A stretch of 64,000 nt of DNA from Saccharothrix obliqua (GCF_019375475.1 NZ_JAHXGQ010000001.1:1116001-1180000), one strand, 5' to 3'. Counted from the stretch's first letter, positions 45,332 through 55,258 are shown. The notes: generated by a model not told the origin, from the letters alone. Made by a program: numbers and translations.

Positions 45332-46030
45332 GTGGCCAAGGAGAAGGGCGGCTTCTGGGTGGGGCTCGCCGCGGCGGTCTTCTACCCGGCGACCGCGCTG
45401 CTGGCGCGGCGGCGCAACGAGGGCGCCGAACGCATCCCGAGGACCGGCGGCGCGCTGGTCGTGATGAACCACGTGTCCCACCTGGACCCGGTGTACGACG
45501 CGGTGTTCACCCACAAGCAGGGCCGCGTGCCGCACTTCCTGGCCAAGCACAGCCTGTGGAACGTGCCGCTGCTCGGCACGGTGATCAAGGGCGCGCGGCA
45601 GATCCCCGTCTACCGGGGCACCGCCGACGCGCAGCAGAGCCTGCGCGCCGCCCACGCCGCGCTGGAGCAGGGCCTGCTGGTGGTGATCTACCCGGAGGGC
45701 ACCATCACCAAGGACCCGGACGGCTGGCCGATGAACTCGCGCACCGGCGTGGCGCGGCTCGCGCTCCAGCACGACGTCCCGGTCATCCCGGTCGCCCGGT
45801 GGGGCACCCGGGACATCTACGACCACTACCGCAAGAAGTTCCGGCCGTTCCCGCGCAAGACCGTGGTGACCAGGGTCGGCGCGCCGGTCGACCTGTCCGC
45901 CCACCGGGACAAGCCCGAGTCGCTGGCGTTGCTGCGCGAGGTGACCGACCTGCTCATGGGCGAGGTGAAGGACCTCCTGGCGGACGTCCGCCAGGAGACC
46001 GCGCCCGACGGCTTCTACAAGAAGGGCTGA
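45332..46030 (+). CDS. plsC: 1-acyl-sn-glycerol-3-phosphate acyltransferase family protein
   Basis: 232 residues. PlsC motifs: H-x4-D as NHVSHLD (His47, Asp52), [10 protein letters not shown], and [10 protein letters not shown] hydrophobic N-terminus ([17 protein letters not shown]) anchors it to the membrane. Acylates lysophosphatidate in phospholipid synthesis. The next gene, gpsA, supplies glycerol-3-phosphate and starts 1 bp after this stop, so the pathway link is strong. Confidence 0.92.
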   Translation: MAKEKGGFWVGLAAAVFYPATALLARRRNEGAERIPRTGGALVVMNHVSHLDPVYDAVFTHKQGRVPHFLAKHSLWNVPLLGTVIKGARQIPVYRGTADAQQSLRAAHAALEQGLLVVIYPEGTITKDPDGWPMNSRTGVARLALQHDVPVIPVARWGTRDIYDHYRKKFRPFPRKTVVTRVGAPVDLSAHRDKPESLALLREVTDLLMGEVKDLLADVRQETAPDGFYKKG

Positions 46031-46031
46031 C

Positions 46032-47036
46032 GTGGAGCGGGTCGCGGTGATGGGCGCGGGGTCGTGGGGCACGGCCTTCGCGAAGGTGCTGGCCGACTCG
46101 GGCACGGACGTCGTGCTGTGGGCGCGGCGGGCGGAGGTGGCCGAGGAGGTCACGCGGACCCGGGTGAACTCCGGCTACCTGCCGGGCGCGGTGCTGCCGG
46201 ACAACCTGTCCGCCACGCACGACGCCGAGCGGGCGCTGGCGGGTGCCGACGCCGTGGTGCTCGGCGTGCCCAGCCAGACGCTGCGGGCGAACCTGGAGCG
46301 GTGGCGGTCGGCGTTGCCGCGCGGCGCGACCCTGGTGAGCCTCGCGAAGGGCGTGGAGCTGGGGACGCTCAAGCGGATGAGCGAGGTGGTCCGCGAGGTC
46401 GCCGGGGTGCCCGAGGACCACGTGGCGGTGGTGTCCGGGCCGAACCTGGCGAAGGAGATCGCGGCCGGGCAGCCGACCGCCACGGTCATCGCGTGCACCG
46501 ACCACGACCGGGCGGTCGCGTTCCAGCACGCGTGCTCCAACTCGTACTTCCGGCCCTACACCAACACCGACGTGGTGGGCTGCGAGCTGGGCGGTGCGTG
46601 CAAGAACGTCATCGCGCTGGCGTGCGGCATGGCCGCCGGGCTGGGTTTCGGCGACAACACCATGGCCTCCATCATCACCCGCGGCCTGGCCGAGACCGCC
46701 CGGCTGGGCGCCGCGCTGGGCGCCGACCCGCTCACCTTCGCGGGCCTGGCCGGGTTGGGCGACCTGGTGGCGACGTGCGCGTCACCGCTGTCGCGAAACC
46801 GGTCGTTCGGCGAGCGGTTGGGGCGTGGTGACACCGTGGCGCAGGCGCAGGAGGCCGCGCACGGCCAGGTCGCCGAGGGCGTGAAGTCGTGCTCGTCCAT
46901 CCGGGAGCTGGCGGCGCGCATCGGTGTGGACATGCCGATCACCGACGGGGTGCACCGGGTGTGCCACGAGGGGTTGGACCCGCGCGCGCTGACGGCCGCG
47001 CTGCTGGAGCGGGAGCGGAAGGCGGAGCGGCAGTGA
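46032..47036 (+). CDS. gpsA: NAD(P)H-dependent glycerol-3-phosphate dehydrogenase
   Basis: 334 residues. Rossmann motif [19 protein letters not shown]; substrate motifs [57 protein letters not shown]. Makes sn-glycerol-3-phosphate for phospholipids. Middle gene of plsC-gpsA-lyase; stop overlaps the next start as GTGA. Confidence 0.96.
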   Translation: MERVAVMGAGSWGTAFAKVLADSGTDVVLWARRAEVAEEVTRTRVNSGYLPGAVLPDNLSATHDAERALAGADAVVLGVPSQTLRANLERWRSALPRGATLVSLAKGVELGTLKRMSEVVREVAGVPEDHVAVVSGPNLAKEIAAGQPTATVIACTDHDRAVAFQHACSNSYFRPYTNTDVVGCELGGACKNVIALACGMAAGLGFGDNTMASIITRGLAETARLGAALGADPLTFAGLAGLGDLVATCASPLSRNRSFGERLGRGDTVAQAQEAAHGQVAEGVKSCSSIRELAARIGVDMPITDGVHRVCHEGLDPRALTAALLERERKAERQ

Positions 47037-48097
47037 GCGCGGAGTACGGGGACGGCACGCGGGTCGTGCACTCGGTGCGGGCGGCGGCGGGCGAGCCGTT
47101 CCTCGGGGGGCCGGTGTTCGCGTCGGCCTACCACCTCGGCGGCGGGAACGCGTACGGCCGGTCGGACAACGCGACGTGGCAGGCGTTGGAGGGGGCGCTC
47201 GGCGCGTTGGACGGCGGTGAAGCCGTGCTGTTCCCGTCCGGGATGGCGGCGATCTCGGCGTTGTCGCGCGTGGTGCTCGCGCCGGGTGACGTGGTGGTGG
47301 TCCCGTCGGACGGGTACTACCTGACCCGGACGTTGGTGGCCGGGTTGCCGGTGCGGGTGGTGGAAGCGCCGACGGTCGGGCCGTACCCGTCGTTCGAGGG
47401 CGTGCGGTTGGTGTTGCTGGAGACGCCGTCGAACCCCGGAATGGACGTCTGCGACATCGCCGCGTTGTCGGCGGCGGCGCACGCGGCGGGTGCGTTGGTG
47501 GCCGTCGACAACACCACGGCGACCCCGCTCGGGCAGCGGCCGTTGGCGTTGGGGGCGGATGTCGTGGTGAGCAGCGACACGAAGGCGGTGGCCGGGCACT
47601 CCGACGTGCTGCTCGGCCACGTGTCCACTGTGGATGCCGAGCTGGCCGCGCGGGTGCGGGCGGAGCGGACCACGTCGGGCGCCATACCCGGGCCGTTCGA
47701 GGTGTGGTTGGCGCACCGCGGGTTGGGCACGTTGGACTTGCGGTTGGCGCGGCAGGCGGAGAACGCGGCGGCGCTGTACGCGGCGCTGCGGGGGCGGCCG
47801 GAGGTGACGGGGTTGCGGTGGCCGGGTGCGCCGGACGATCCGGCGTTCGCGGTGGCGTCGCGGCAGATGCGCCGGTTCGGCGGCGTGCTGACGTTCCGGT
47901 TGCGTGACGCGGCGGCGGTGGCGGACTTCCTGTCCCGGTCGGCGTTGGTGGCGGCGTCGACCAGCTTCGGCGGCCTGCACACGACGTTGGACCGCAGGGC
48001 CCAGTGGGGCGACCCGGTCCCCGAGGGCTTGGTGCGGCTGTCGGCGGGGTGCGAGGACACGGCCGACCTCGTGGCGGACGTGCTGGCAGCCCTCTGA
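47033..48097 (+). CDS. Cys/Met metabolism PLP enzyme (cystathionine gamma-lyase/synthase family)
   Basis: 354 residues. Family signatures: [65 protein letters not shown] and the PLP-Lys motif [17 protein letters not shown]. Probably a cystathionine gamma-lyase or related sulfur amino-acid enzyme; the exact reaction is uncertain because it is shorter than usual and has SSDTK in place of HSxTKY. Translationally coupled to gpsA. The next genes are a cysteine-type leader and a cysteine dioxygenase, which fits cysteine metabolism. Confidence 0.85.
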   Translation: MSAEYGDGTRVVHSVRAAAGEPFLGGPVFASAYHLGGGNAYGRSDNATWQALEGALGALDGGEAVLFPSGMAAISALSRVVLAPGDVVVVPSDGYYLTRTLVAGLPVRVVEAPTVGPYPSFEGVRLVLLETPSNPGMDVCDIAALSAAAHAAGALVAVDNTTATPLGQRPLALGADVVVSSDTKAVAGHSDVLLGHVSTVDAELAARVRAERTTSGAIPGPFEVWLAHRGLGTLDLRLARQAENAAALYAALRGRPEVTGLRWPGAPDDPAFAVASRQMRRFGGVLTFRLRDAAAVADFLSRSALVAASTSFGGLHTTLDRRAQWGDPVPEGLVRLSAGCEDTADLVADVLAAL

Positions 48098-48352
48098 CCG
48101 CCACAAGCCCGTCTCCCGCCCGCAACGGCGGCCCTCGGGCACTGCCGGGCCGGACGTCGTCGCCCCGGCCGCTTCCGCCTGGAGCCCGGCCTCTCCTCGG
48201 GCCGGCCGAACAGTCCCGTTCGAGCGCCGCGGGGTGCCGACCGCGCCGGCCTTGCCGCCCCGGTGGTGGGGACGCGGGTGCCTGAGGGCAGCCGCGTTCC
48301 AGTCCCTGGGACGCGGTTGCCGGTGCGGGACGTCCCTGCCACCCTCTGCGGC

Positions 48353-48433
48353 ATGTCTTCCCGCGCTTTGAACGCCGGCCGGGGTCACATCGACCTCCGC
48401 CTGGTGGCCAGCGCGCTCTGTCCTTCCCGGTGA
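48353..48433 (+). CDS. Cysteine-type leader peptide before the cysteine dioxygenase
   Basis: 26 codons ending in HIDLRLVASALCPSR. The pattern (basic)-x-(H/V)-(I/V)-D-L-x-x-V-A-S-A-x-C near the C-terminus is that of the short leader peptides found before sulfur-metabolism genes in Streptomyces and relatives, with the Cys codon close to the stop. Ends 60 bp before the dioxygenase start; a GCGGGCG / CGCCCGC hairpin (48448-48466) lies between. No U-tract terminator is seen, so control may be translational. Homology pattern is from memory. Confidence 0.7.
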   Translation: MSSRALNAGRGHIDLRLVASALCPSR

Positions 48434-48493
48434 GCGACTCGCGACCGGCGGGCGGCTGACGCCCGCGCCAACCGCACACCCCGAGAAGGAACC

Positions 48494-48961
48494 ATGTTCG
48501 CCGTCCCGGAGAACACGATCGCCCTGCCCCAGTCGCACGCCGCGCTGCACCCCGTGCGGATCGCGCTCGACATGGCGGCACGGCGCGAGCGCTGGGCCCA
48601 CCTGCTGCGCTACGACCCCGAGCACCGCTTCTCGACGCTGGTCGAGCGGACCGCCGAGCAGGAGGTGTGGTTGCTGGGCTGGCTGCCCGGCCAGCACACC
48701 GACCTGCACGACCACGGTCCGTCCACCGGCGCGTTCACCCTGGTCAGCGGCTCGCTGACGGAGATCGTCGCGCCCGGCCGGACCCAGGTGCTGCACCACC
48801 TGACGGCCGGCCAGTCGCGTGTGTTCGGTCCCGACTACGTGCACCAGGTGCGCAACGACGGACCGGACCCCGCCGTCTCGATCCACGTCTACCGCGACGG
48901 CGGGCGCACCATGCGCCCCTACCGGTACGACCCGGTGGCCGGGGCTACCTCCGCCCGCTGA
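48494..48961 (+). CDS. Cysteine dioxygenase (type I, cupin)
   Basis: 155 residues. Single cupin barrel with probable Fe ligands His72 and His74 (LHDHGPSTGAF) and His117 (YVHQVRN), and SIHVYRDGGRTMRPYRYD at the end. Converts cysteine to cysteine sulfinate with O2. GAGAAGGA Shine-Dalgarno before the ATG. Its position behind a cysteine-type leader peptide and after a cystathionine lyase-type gene supports a role in cysteine homeostasis. Overlaps the convergent PNPOx-like gene by 17 bp. Confidence 0.87.
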   Translation: MFAVPENTIALPQSHAALHPVRIALDMAARRERWAHLLRYDPEHRFSTLVERTAEQEVWLLGWLPGQHTDLHDHGPSTGAFTLVSGSLTEIVAPGRTQVLHHLTAGQSRVFGPDYVHQVRNDGPDPAVSIHVYRDGGRTMRPYRYDPVAGATSAR

Positions 48962-49592
48962 CGTGCGGCGGCACGTCCCACTCGCCCACCAGCAGCGGGT
49001 CCGGCTCCGGAGTGCCCCACGACGTGTGCAGCGGCAGCACGCCGGCCCACGCCCGGTTGGCGGCGACGTCCTCGTCCTCGTCACCGGGCGGGCCGGTGCG
49101 GATCTTCACCGACGCCTCCGCCAGGTCCACGGCCAGCACGGTGGTGGCGGCCAGTTCCTTGGCGCTCGGCTGCCGGGCGTAGTCCCACGAGCCGGGCGCT
49201 ATGTGCTCGGTCAGCACCCGCAGCGCGTGGGTCTTCGCCGCCGGGTCGGTGACCGGGACGGCCGTGCCGTGGATGACCGCGGACCGGTAGTTCATGGAGT
49301 GGTCGAACACCGAGCGCGCGTAGACCACGCCGTCCACGAGCGTGACCGCCACGCACACCGGGATGCCGGTCGCCGCCTCGCGCATACTGCGCGCGCCGGT
49401 CGAACCGTGCAGGTAGATGGTGTCGCCGTCCCGGCCGAAGCCGGTCGGCAGCACCAGCGGCGCACCGTCCACCACCACCGCGAGGTGGCAGACGAGGGCG
49501 GCGTCGAGCACGGCGTGCAGGGCGTCCCGTTCGGTCACGGCGCGCTTGCGGCCTCGCCGCACCGTGCTGCGGGGCGTCGGTGACAACGTCAT
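48945..49592 (-). CDS. Pyridoxamine 5'-phosphate oxidase-family flavin protein
   Basis: 215 residues from the ATG at 49592. Split-barrel FMN-binding signatures: AVLDAALVCHLAVVVDGAPL, LPTGFGRDGDTIYLHGSTGA, VDGVVYARSVFDHSMNYRSA. This subgroup (PNPOx-like, FMN-binding) contains proteins with FMN, F420 or heme; no specific function known. Divergent from a MocR regulator with a PLP-binding domain, which suggests the pair is tied to vitamin B6. Confidence 0.85.
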   Translation of the reverse strand: MTLSPTPRSTVRRGRKRAVTERDALHAVLDAALVCHLAVVVDGAPLVLPTGFGRDGDTIYLHGSTGARSMREAATGIPVCVAVTLVDGVVYARSVFDHSMNYRSAVIHGTAVPVTDPAAKTHALRVLTEHIAPGSWDYARQPSAKELAATTVLAVDLAEASVKIRTGPPGDEDEDVAANRAWAGVLPLHTSWGTPEPDPLLVGEWDVPPHVSGRR

Positions 49593-49610
49593 CCGCTCAG
49601 CATCACGGGT

Positions 49611-49661
49611 AAAGTGGACCTCCTCAAGATCCAATTACCAGGTATTCGAGGAGTCCACTTT
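49611..49661. promoter_or_regulatory. Inverted repeat in the PNPOx/MocR divergent region
   Basis: AAAGTGGACCTCCTC (49611-49625) and GAGGAGTCCACTTT (49648-49661) are complementary except for one extra C; the centre holds TACC-A-GGTA (near 49637-49645). The right arm contains the GAGGAG ribosome-binding site of the MocR gene, so binding there would block its own translation or transcription. Confidence 0.6.
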
Positions 49662-49662
49662 G

Positions 49663-51054
49663 GTGGAGACGGCGCTGCCCGTGACCCTGGACCGCGCTTC
49701 GGGCGAACCGCTGGCCGTGCAGCTCGCGGACGCCCTGCGCGCCGCGGCGGCGGACGGGCGGCTGCGCAGCGGCGACCGGCTGCCGTCCACCCGCGCCCTC
49801 GCCGAACGGCTCGGCGTCAGCCGCACGGTGACCGCCGCGGCGTACGAGCAGCTGCACGCCGAGGGCTGGATCGCGGGTCGGCACGGGTCGGGCACCTACG
49901 TCACCACCACCCCGCCCGGCGCGCTCAAGGGCAGGCCGCGTCGCGCCGTCACGCAGCCGCCCGCGCCGGAGTTCGTGGACTTCGCACCCGGCGCGCCGTG
50001 GACCGAGGGCCTCGACCGGGCGGCGTGGCGGCGGGCGTGGCGGGCGGCGGCGGACGCGTTGCCGTTGTTCCGGCCGCACCGCGGTGGCCTGCCCGAGTAC
50101 CGGGCGGTCGTCGCCGAGCACCTGCTGCGTCACCGCGGGCTCGCCGTGCACGGCGGGTTGAGCGCCGAACTCGTGCTGGCGACCGGCGGCACCACCGCCG
50201 CGCTGGTGGAGCTGGCGGCGACCGTGCTGCGGCCCGGTGACGTGATCGCCGTCGAGGAACCCGGCTACCAGCGTGCCGTCGGGGCGTTGCGGTCGGCGCG
50301 GATCAAGGTCGTCCAGGCGCCCGTGGACGCCGAAGGGCTGCTCGTGGACGGCGTGCCGGACGGCGTGCGCGGCGTGTACTGCTCGCCCGCCCACCAGTAC
50401 CCGATGGGCGGTCGGATGTCCGCCGCCCGCCGGGTCGCCCTCGTGGAACGGGCACGACGCGAGGGCTGGCTGGTCGTGGAGGACGACTACGACGGCGAAC
50501 TCCGCTACGACGTCGCGCCGCTGCCGCTGCTCGCGGCGCTCGCCCCGGACGTCGTCGTGCACCTCGGCACCACCAGCAAGATCCTGACGCCCACGCTGGG
50601 CGCGGGGTGGATGGTCGCGCCCGAGCCCATCGCCGCCGAAATCCTCGCGCACCGCGACCGCACCGGCACCAGCCCGTCCGCCGCCGGCCAGCGCGTGCTG
50701 GTGGAACTCGCCCGCACCGGCGACCTCGGCAGGCACCTGCGCAAGCTGCGCCGCGAGCTGGCGGAGCGGCGTGCGCTGGTGGCGTCCGCGTTGGAGGCCG
50801 CGGACGTGCCGGTGCTCGGCGACGACGCCGGCGCGCACGTCGTCGTGCTGCTGGAGGACGCCCGTGCCGAGCGGGAGGTGCTGGTGCGGGCCGAGGAGCG
50901 CGGCCTGCGGTTGGACGGCCTCGCCCGGCACCACGCCGCGCGGCCCAGGGTGTTCGGGGTCGCCATCGGGTACGGGGCGTGCTCGCGCGAGCAGCTGCAC
51001 GCCGCGTTGCCGGTGCTGGCCGACCTGCTGCGTCCCGTCCGGGCGGCGCGCTGA
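49663..51054 (+). CDS. MocR-family regulator (GntR HTH plus aminotransferase-like PLP domain; PdxR type)
   Basis: 463 residues from the GTG at 49663 (TTG 49660 also possible; GAGGAG upstream). N-terminal GntR winged helix (LPSTRALAERLGVSRTVTAA, GWIAGRHGSGTYV) and a type I aminotransferase domain with PLP-binding Lys306 in GTTSKILTPTLG, and VEEPGYQRAVGAL, EDDYDGELRY. MocR proteins sense PLP or related ligands; PdxR members activate vitamin B6 synthesis. The divergent PNPOx-like gene is its likely target. Confidence 0.9.
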   Translation: METALPVTLDRASGEPLAVQLADALRAAAADGRLRSGDRLPSTRALAERLGVSRTVTAAAYEQLHAEGWIAGRHGSGTYVTTTPPGALKGRPRRAVTQPPAPEFVDFAPGAPWTEGLDRAAWRRAWRAAADALPLFRPHRGGLPEYRAVVAEHLLRHRGLAVHGGLSAELVLATGGTTAALVELAATVLRPGDVIAVEEPGYQRAVGALRSARIKVVQAPVDAEGLLVDGVPDGVRGVYCSPAHQYPMGGRMSAARRVALVERARREGWLVVEDDYDGELRYDVAPLPLLAALAPDVVVHLGTTSKILTPTLGAGWMVAPEPIAAEILAHRDRTGTSPSAAGQRVLVELARTGDLGRHLRKLRRELAERRALVASALEAADVPVLGDDAGAHVVVLLEDARAEREVLVRAEERGLRLDGLARHHAARPRVFGVAIGYGACSREQLHAALPVLADLLRPVRAAR

Positions 51055-51064
51055 GCCATCCGGG

Positions 51065-51070
51065 TAGGGT
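51065..51070 (+). promoter_or_regulatory. -10 box TAGGGT of ddl
   Basis: TAGGGT is 8 nt before the ddl ATG at 51079; the gap carries no Shine-Dalgarno. Confidence 0.45.
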
Positions 51071-51078
51071 CGGCGTTC

Positions 51079-52146
51079 ATGACGCGAAAGACCAAGGTCG
51101 CCGTGGTGTTCGGCGGGCGCAGCAGCGAGCACATGGTCTCCTGCCTGTCCGCCGGCAGCATCCTCCCGCACCTGGACCGCGACCGGTTCGAGGTCGTGCC
51201 CGTGGGCATCACCCACGACGAGGGCCGTTGGGTGATCGGCGCCGACGACACGAAGGCGCTGGAGGTCCGCGACCGGAAGCTGCCCACCGTCGACGCGTTG
51301 GTGCCCGTGTCCGGCGGGCGGCTGGTCCCCGTCGCGCCCGACGAGGTGCTTGCGGACGTCGACGTGGTGTTCCCCGTGCTGCACGGGGCGTGGGGTGAGG
51401 ACGGCACCGTGCAGGGGCTGCTGGAGCTGGCGTCCGTCCCGTACGTGGGGCCCGGCGTGCTCGCGTCCGCCGTGTCGATGGACAAGGAGTTCACCAAGCG
51501 GCTGCTGCGTGGTGCGGGTCTGCCCGTCGGCGAGTGGGCCGTGCTGCGTCGGGACGAGGAGACGCTGTCGGCCGACGACCGCGACCGCCTCGGCCTGCCG
51601 GTCTTCGTGAAGCCCGCGCGTGCCGGGTCGTCCGTCGGCATCTCCAAGGTGGTCGACTGGTCGCAGTTGGACGCCGCCATCGCGCTTGCCCGGAAGACCG
51701 ACCCCAAGGTCATCATCGAGGCGGCGGTGGTCGGGCGCGAGATCGAGTGCGGCGTGCTGGAGTTCCCGGACGGCCGCGTCGAGGCGTCCGTGCCGGCGGA
51801 GCTGCGGATCGTCGGGGGAGCGGTCGACTGGTACGACTTCGACGCCAAGTACCTGGACGACGTGTGCGAGTTCGACATCCCGGCGAAGCTGGACGACGCG
51901 ATCGCGCGGGAGTTGCGGGAGATGGCGGTGACGGCGTTCCGCGCGCTCGACTGCCAGGGGCTCGCGCGGGTCGACTTCTTCGTCACCGAGCGGGACGAGT
52001 TGGTGATCAACGAGGTGAACACGATGCCCGGGTTCACGCCGATCTCCATGTACCCGCGGATGTGGACCGAGACCGGGGTGGACTACCCGACCCTCCTGAC
52101 GACCCTCGTCGAGACCGCGATCGCCCGGGGGACGGGGTTGCGCTGA
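51079..52146 (+). CDS. ddl: D-alanine-D-alanine ligase
   Basis: 355 residues. ATP-grasp ligase with [17 protein letters not shown] at the N-terminus, [33 protein letters not shown], the omega-loop [11 protein letters not shown], and [20 protein letters not shown]. Makes D-Ala-D-Ala for peptidoglycan. The Tyr in the omega loop (AKY) and normal N-terminal motif argue for D-Ala-D-Ala and not D-Ala-D-Lac specificity. Confidence 0.96.
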   Translation: MTRKTKVAVVFGGRSSEHMVSCLSAGSILPHLDRDRFEVVPVGITHDEGRWVIGADDTKALEVRDRKLPTVDALVPVSGGRLVPVAPDEVLADVDVVFPVLHGAWGEDGTVQGLLELASVPYVGPGVLASAVSMDKEFTKRLLRGAGLPVGEWAVLRRDEETLSADDRDRLGLPVFVKPARAGSSVGISKVVDWSQLDAAIALARKTDPKVIIEAAVVGREIECGVLEFPDGRVEASVPAELRIVGGAVDWYDFDAKYLDDVCEFDIPAKLDDAIARELREMAVTAFRALDCQGLARVDFFVTERDELVINEVNTMPGFTPISMYPRMWTETGVDYPTLLTTLVETAIARGTGLR

Positions 52147-52169
52147 GGCGCACCGGCGGCTGGTGCGCC
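52147..52169 (+). terminator. Terminator of ddl
   Basis: Perfect 8-bp stem GGCGCACC / GGTGCGCC directly after the stop codon, 7-nt loop. The remaining 236 bp up to ung show nothing recognisable. Confidence 0.7.
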
Positions 52170-52405
52170 ACGACCGGGTCGCGGGTCCGGGAGTGGTGCC
52201 GGCGGACCGGTTCCGGTGTTCGGGATCGGCGCCGGCAGCGGGGTCGGGGGCGCGCTTGTTCCTCAAGCGTCACACCGGTGCCCGCTCGACAACCCCGGAC
52301 AGGGGAGTGGGCGGGGTTCCGGGGCGGGGGTGCCCGCCCCGGGAACTGTCCGGCCGGTGGCTCGCCGGGGCGGTCACCCCGGCGTGGTGGTCGAGCCCCC
52401 GACGG

Positions 52406-53080
52406 CTAGGGCAGCTTCCAGTCGATCGGTTCCGCGCCCTGCTGCACGAGGAGTTCGTTGGCGCGGCTGAACGGGCGCGAGCCGAAGAACCCGGCCGCCG
52501 CCGAGAGGGGCGACGGGTGGGCCGACTCGACGCACGGGAACGGCGCCAGCATCGGCTTCAGGTTGCGCGCGTTGCGTCCCCACAGGATCGCCACCAGGGG
52601 CTCCTCCCGCGCGGCCAGGGCCTTGATCGCCTGTTCGGTCACCGCCTCCCAACCCTTGCCCTGGTGGGAGTTCGACTTGCCCGGCTGCACGGTGAGCGCC
52701 CTGTTGAGCAGCAGCACGCCCTGCTCGGTCCACGGCGTCAGGTCGCCGTTGGTCGGCTTGGGGTGCCCCAGGTCGTCCATGTACTCGCGATAGATGTTGG
52801 TCAGGCTCTTGGGGATCGGCCGGGTCTCCGGCGACACCGAGAAGCTCAACCCCACCGCGTGCCCCGGTGTCGGGTACGGGTCCTGGCCCACGATCAGCAC
52901 CCGCACCGAGTGGAACGGTTGCTGGAACGCGCGCAGCACGTTCTCCCCCGCCGGCAGGTATGTGCGCCCGGCGGCCACCTCGGCGCGCAGGAACTCGCCC
53001 ATCTCGGCGATCCGATCGGCTACCGGCGCGAGTGCCCGCGCCCAGCCTGCTTCCACGACTTCCTCAAGCGGACGTGCCAC
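52406..53080 (-). CDS. ung: Uracil-DNA glycosylase, family 1
   Basis: 224 residues. Catalytic Asp in [17 protein letters not shown], uracil-binding [17 protein letters not shown], and the minor-groove loop HPSPLSA. Removes uracil from DNA in base excision repair. Single gene; canonical length. Confidence 0.97.
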   Translation of the reverse strand: MARPLEEVVEAGWARALAPVADRIAEMGEFLRAEVAAGRTYLPAGENVLRAFQQPFHSVRVLIVGQDPYPTPGHAVGLSFSVSPETRPIPKSLTNIYREYMDDLGHPKPTNGDLTPWTEQGVLLLNRALTVQPGKSNSHQGKGWEAVTEQAIKALAAREEPLVAILWGRNARNLKPMLAPFPCVESAHPSPLSAAAGFFGSRPFSRANELLVQQGAEPIDWKLP

Positions 53081-53155
53081 GGCGGGACCCTATCCCAGTC
53101 GGTCCGGCGGAGATTTTCGCGGTGGGTCAAGACGTTCCTCGGCGGCGAAAGGCCG

Positions 53156-53941
53156 CTAGCCGGTCACCACGCCGGCCAACAGCTTCGCTGTGCCCTCCGG
53201 TGACTCCACCGGGAAGTGGTGGGTGCCCAGGTCCACCAGGACGAACTCGACGCGGTCGGCGTAGCGTTCGACCGCCGCCGGCGCGACGAGATCGCGGATC
53301 GCGAACGCGGTGACCGGCTGCCTCGTCTCGCGCAGCACAGCGTCCATGTCCCAGCGGATCAGGGATTCGATGGCACGCAGGCCCGCGGGTTGCCGCACCG
53401 CGACCATCTTCCGGAAGTACCGCTCGCCGAGAGCGGGGTCGGCGCCCGCCGGGGTGCCGCCCTCGACGAGTCGCCGCACCGCCGTCGGGAAGTCGTCGCG
53501 GAACAGGCGGATCACCGCGTCGGCCCGGTCCGCGCTCATCGCCGGGAACAGGTCGTAGTGCAACGCGTCGAGCGCCACCACGTGCGCCACCGCGTCCGGG
53601 AGCAGTCGGCCGGCCTCCACGGCCACCGCGCCGCCGAGGGAGTGCCCGGCCACGACCGCGTCCGCCGCGGACTCCGCCTCCAGCACCGCGGCCACGTCGC
53701 GGGCGAACTCCTCGATCGTCCAGACGTCCCTGGTGGAGCGGGACTCGCCGTGCTCCGCCAGGTCGATCGCGAGGACGCGGTGGTGCTCGGGCAGGTGGTC
53801 GGCCACCGCGTCGAAGTCGGTGCGGTCGCAGGCCCAGCCGTGGACGAGCGCCAGGGTCGGCCCGCCGGCCGGGCCGCTCGCGGTGTAGCGGATCGTCGTG
53901 TGGCCCGCGCGCCGCACTTCGCGGTTTTCCTTGGTGGTCAT
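53156..53941 (-). CDS. Alpha/beta hydrolase
   Basis: 261 residues. HGWACDR oxyanion motif, nucleophile GHSLGG, and catalytic His in LGTHHFPVESP near the C-terminus. Resembles haloperoxidase/esterase-type enzymes; substrate unknown. Lies 10 bp after the MFS gene on the same strand, so probably co-regulated by the divergent TetR regulator. Confidence 0.85.
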   Translation of the reverse strand: MTTKENREVRRAGHTTIRYTASGPAGGPTLALVHGWACDRTDFDAVADHLPEHHRVLAIDLAEHGESRSTRDVWTIEEFARDVAAVLEAESAADAVVAGHSLGGAVAVEAGRLLPDAVAHVVALDALHYDLFPAMSADRADAVIRLFRDDFPTAVRRLVEGGTPAGADPALGERYFRKMVAVRQPAGLRAIESLIRWDMDAVLRETRQPVTAFAIRDLVAPAAVERYADRVEFVLVDLGTHHFPVESPEGTAKLLAGVVTG

Positions 53942-53951
53942 GGTTTTCCCG

Positions 53952-55172
53952 TCACTTGTCGGCAGGACGCCGGGTCCTGGTCTGGTTGAGGCGGAGGGCG
54001 AAGGCGGACGAGGTGATCAGCACGACCGCCACCGCGTAGATCACGGTGGCGGTGCGCAACCCCAGTGCTGTCACCGCGATCCCGCCGAGCACCGCGGGCA
54101 CGCTGTTGCCCAGGTAGCTGATCGTGTTGGCCATGGCGAACACCGCGCCGCGCTCGTGCGGCCGGGCTGCCCCGGCGACGACGCCGAACGTCGCCAGCAT
54201 CGACGCGCCGAAACCGACGCCCGCCACGACCGTGCCGAGCGCGGCGAGCCAGGCGAGGCCCCCGGTCGTCCCGGCGAGCGACACCAGGGTGCCCAGCCCG
54301 AGAACCGCGGACGACGGGGCCAGCAGCGACGACGCCGGGCGGGAGCGGAGGAGCAGGACCGTGAGCGCGCCGGTGCCCGCGAGGAGCGTCACGACGACGC
54401 CGCCGGTCAAGCGGTTGTGCAGGCCCAGCAGTTCGGCCGCGACGGACGGGCCCAGCGAGAGGTACATGCCGGCCAGCGCCCAGGTGGCGATCATCGCCGG
54501 CACCACCGGGACGACGTCGGCGCGCACGTGCGCGGGCATCGCGATGCGCGGGCGCAGGGACGCGAGCGCTCCCGGCCGTTTGAGCGACGTCTCCGGCAGC
54601 CGGGCGACGACGATCGCCGCCACCAGCACCCCGCCCAGCAGCACCGCGTAGACCAGCCGGGTCGGCGCGGGGCCGAACCGCACGAGCACGCCGCTGCCCA
54701 GGGCCCCGAGGGCGAGCCCGGTCAGGGGCGCCACGGCGGTGACGGCGCCGGCCCGCCCGCGTGACGGTTCGAGGTCGACGAGGGTGGCGCTCAGGGTCGT
54801 TGTCGCCGCTCCGGTCGCGATGCCCTGCACCACCCGTGCGACGGCGAGCACGCCCACGTCCCCGGCGACCAGGAACAGCACGAGCGCGACCGCCTCCAGG
54901 GCGATCGCCGCGGCGAGCACCGGTCGGCGGCCGAGGTGGTCCGACAGGGCTCCGACGACGAGCAGCGAGCCCAGCAGGCCGAACACGTAGAGGGCGAAGA
55001 CGAGCGTCAGCACCCAGGCCGGGAAGTGCCACTGCTGCTGGTAGACCACGTAGAGCGGGGACGGCGCGCTGGACGCGGCCAGGAAGAGCACGAGGACGGC
55101 GGCCACCATGGGGAAGGCGCCTTTCCACGCCGGTGGGCGGAGCGGGGAGGGGGCGAGCGCGTGGACGGACAT
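53952..55172 (-). CDS. MFS efflux-type transporter
   Basis: 406 residues, 12 predicted helices. MFS motif A is visible as GALSDHLGRRPVL between helices 2 and 3; AVFAMANTISYLGNSVPAVLG near helix 11. Probably a drug/metabolite exporter. Controlled by a divergent TetR-family gene with two palindromes between them, and followed by a hydrolase in the same unit. Confidence 0.88.
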   Translation of the reverse strand: MSVHALAPSPLRPPAWKGAFPMVAAVLVLFLAASSAPSPLYVVYQQQWHFPAWVLTLVFALYVFGLLGSLLVVGALSDHLGRRPVLAAAIALEAVALVLFLVAGDVGVLAVARVVQGIATGAATTTLSATLVDLEPSRGRAGAVTAVAPLTGLALGALGSGVLVRFGPAPTRLVYAVLLGGVLVAAIVVARLPETSLKRPGALASLRPRIAMPAHVRADVVPVVPAMIATWALAGMYLSLGPSVAAELLGLHNRLTGGVVVTLLAGTGALTVLLLRSRPASSLLAPSSAVLGLGTLVSLAGTTGGLAWLAALGTVVAGVGFGASMLATFGVVAGAARPHERGAVFAMANTISYLGNSVPAVLGGIAVTALGLRTATVIYAVAVVLITSSAFALRLNQTRTRRPADK

Positions 55173-55195
55173 GCGAGCCTCGCAGTGATCGTTGC

Positions 55196-55215
55196 GTTAG
55201 CGGGGCCACGCTAAC
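55196..55215. promoter_or_regulatory. Operator GTTAGCG-N6-CGCTAAC (MFS side)
   Basis: Perfect 7-bp arms with a 6-bp spacer, 24 bp before the MFS ATG on the minus strand. Confidence 0.65.
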
Positions 55216-55221
55216 ACAAAC

Positions 55222-55258
55222 GCACTGATCGCTGCGATTAAAACGCAGCGATCAGTGC
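55222..55258. promoter_or_regulatory. 15-bp-arm operator (TetR side)
   Basis: GCACTGATCGCTGCG (55222-55236) and CGCAGCGATCAGTGC (55244-55258) are perfect inverted repeats with a 7-bp AT spacer (ATTAAAA), ending 12 bp before the tetR-type ATG. A diverged half-site (GCAGTGATCGTTGCG) recurs at about 55182-55196. Confidence 0.75.
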
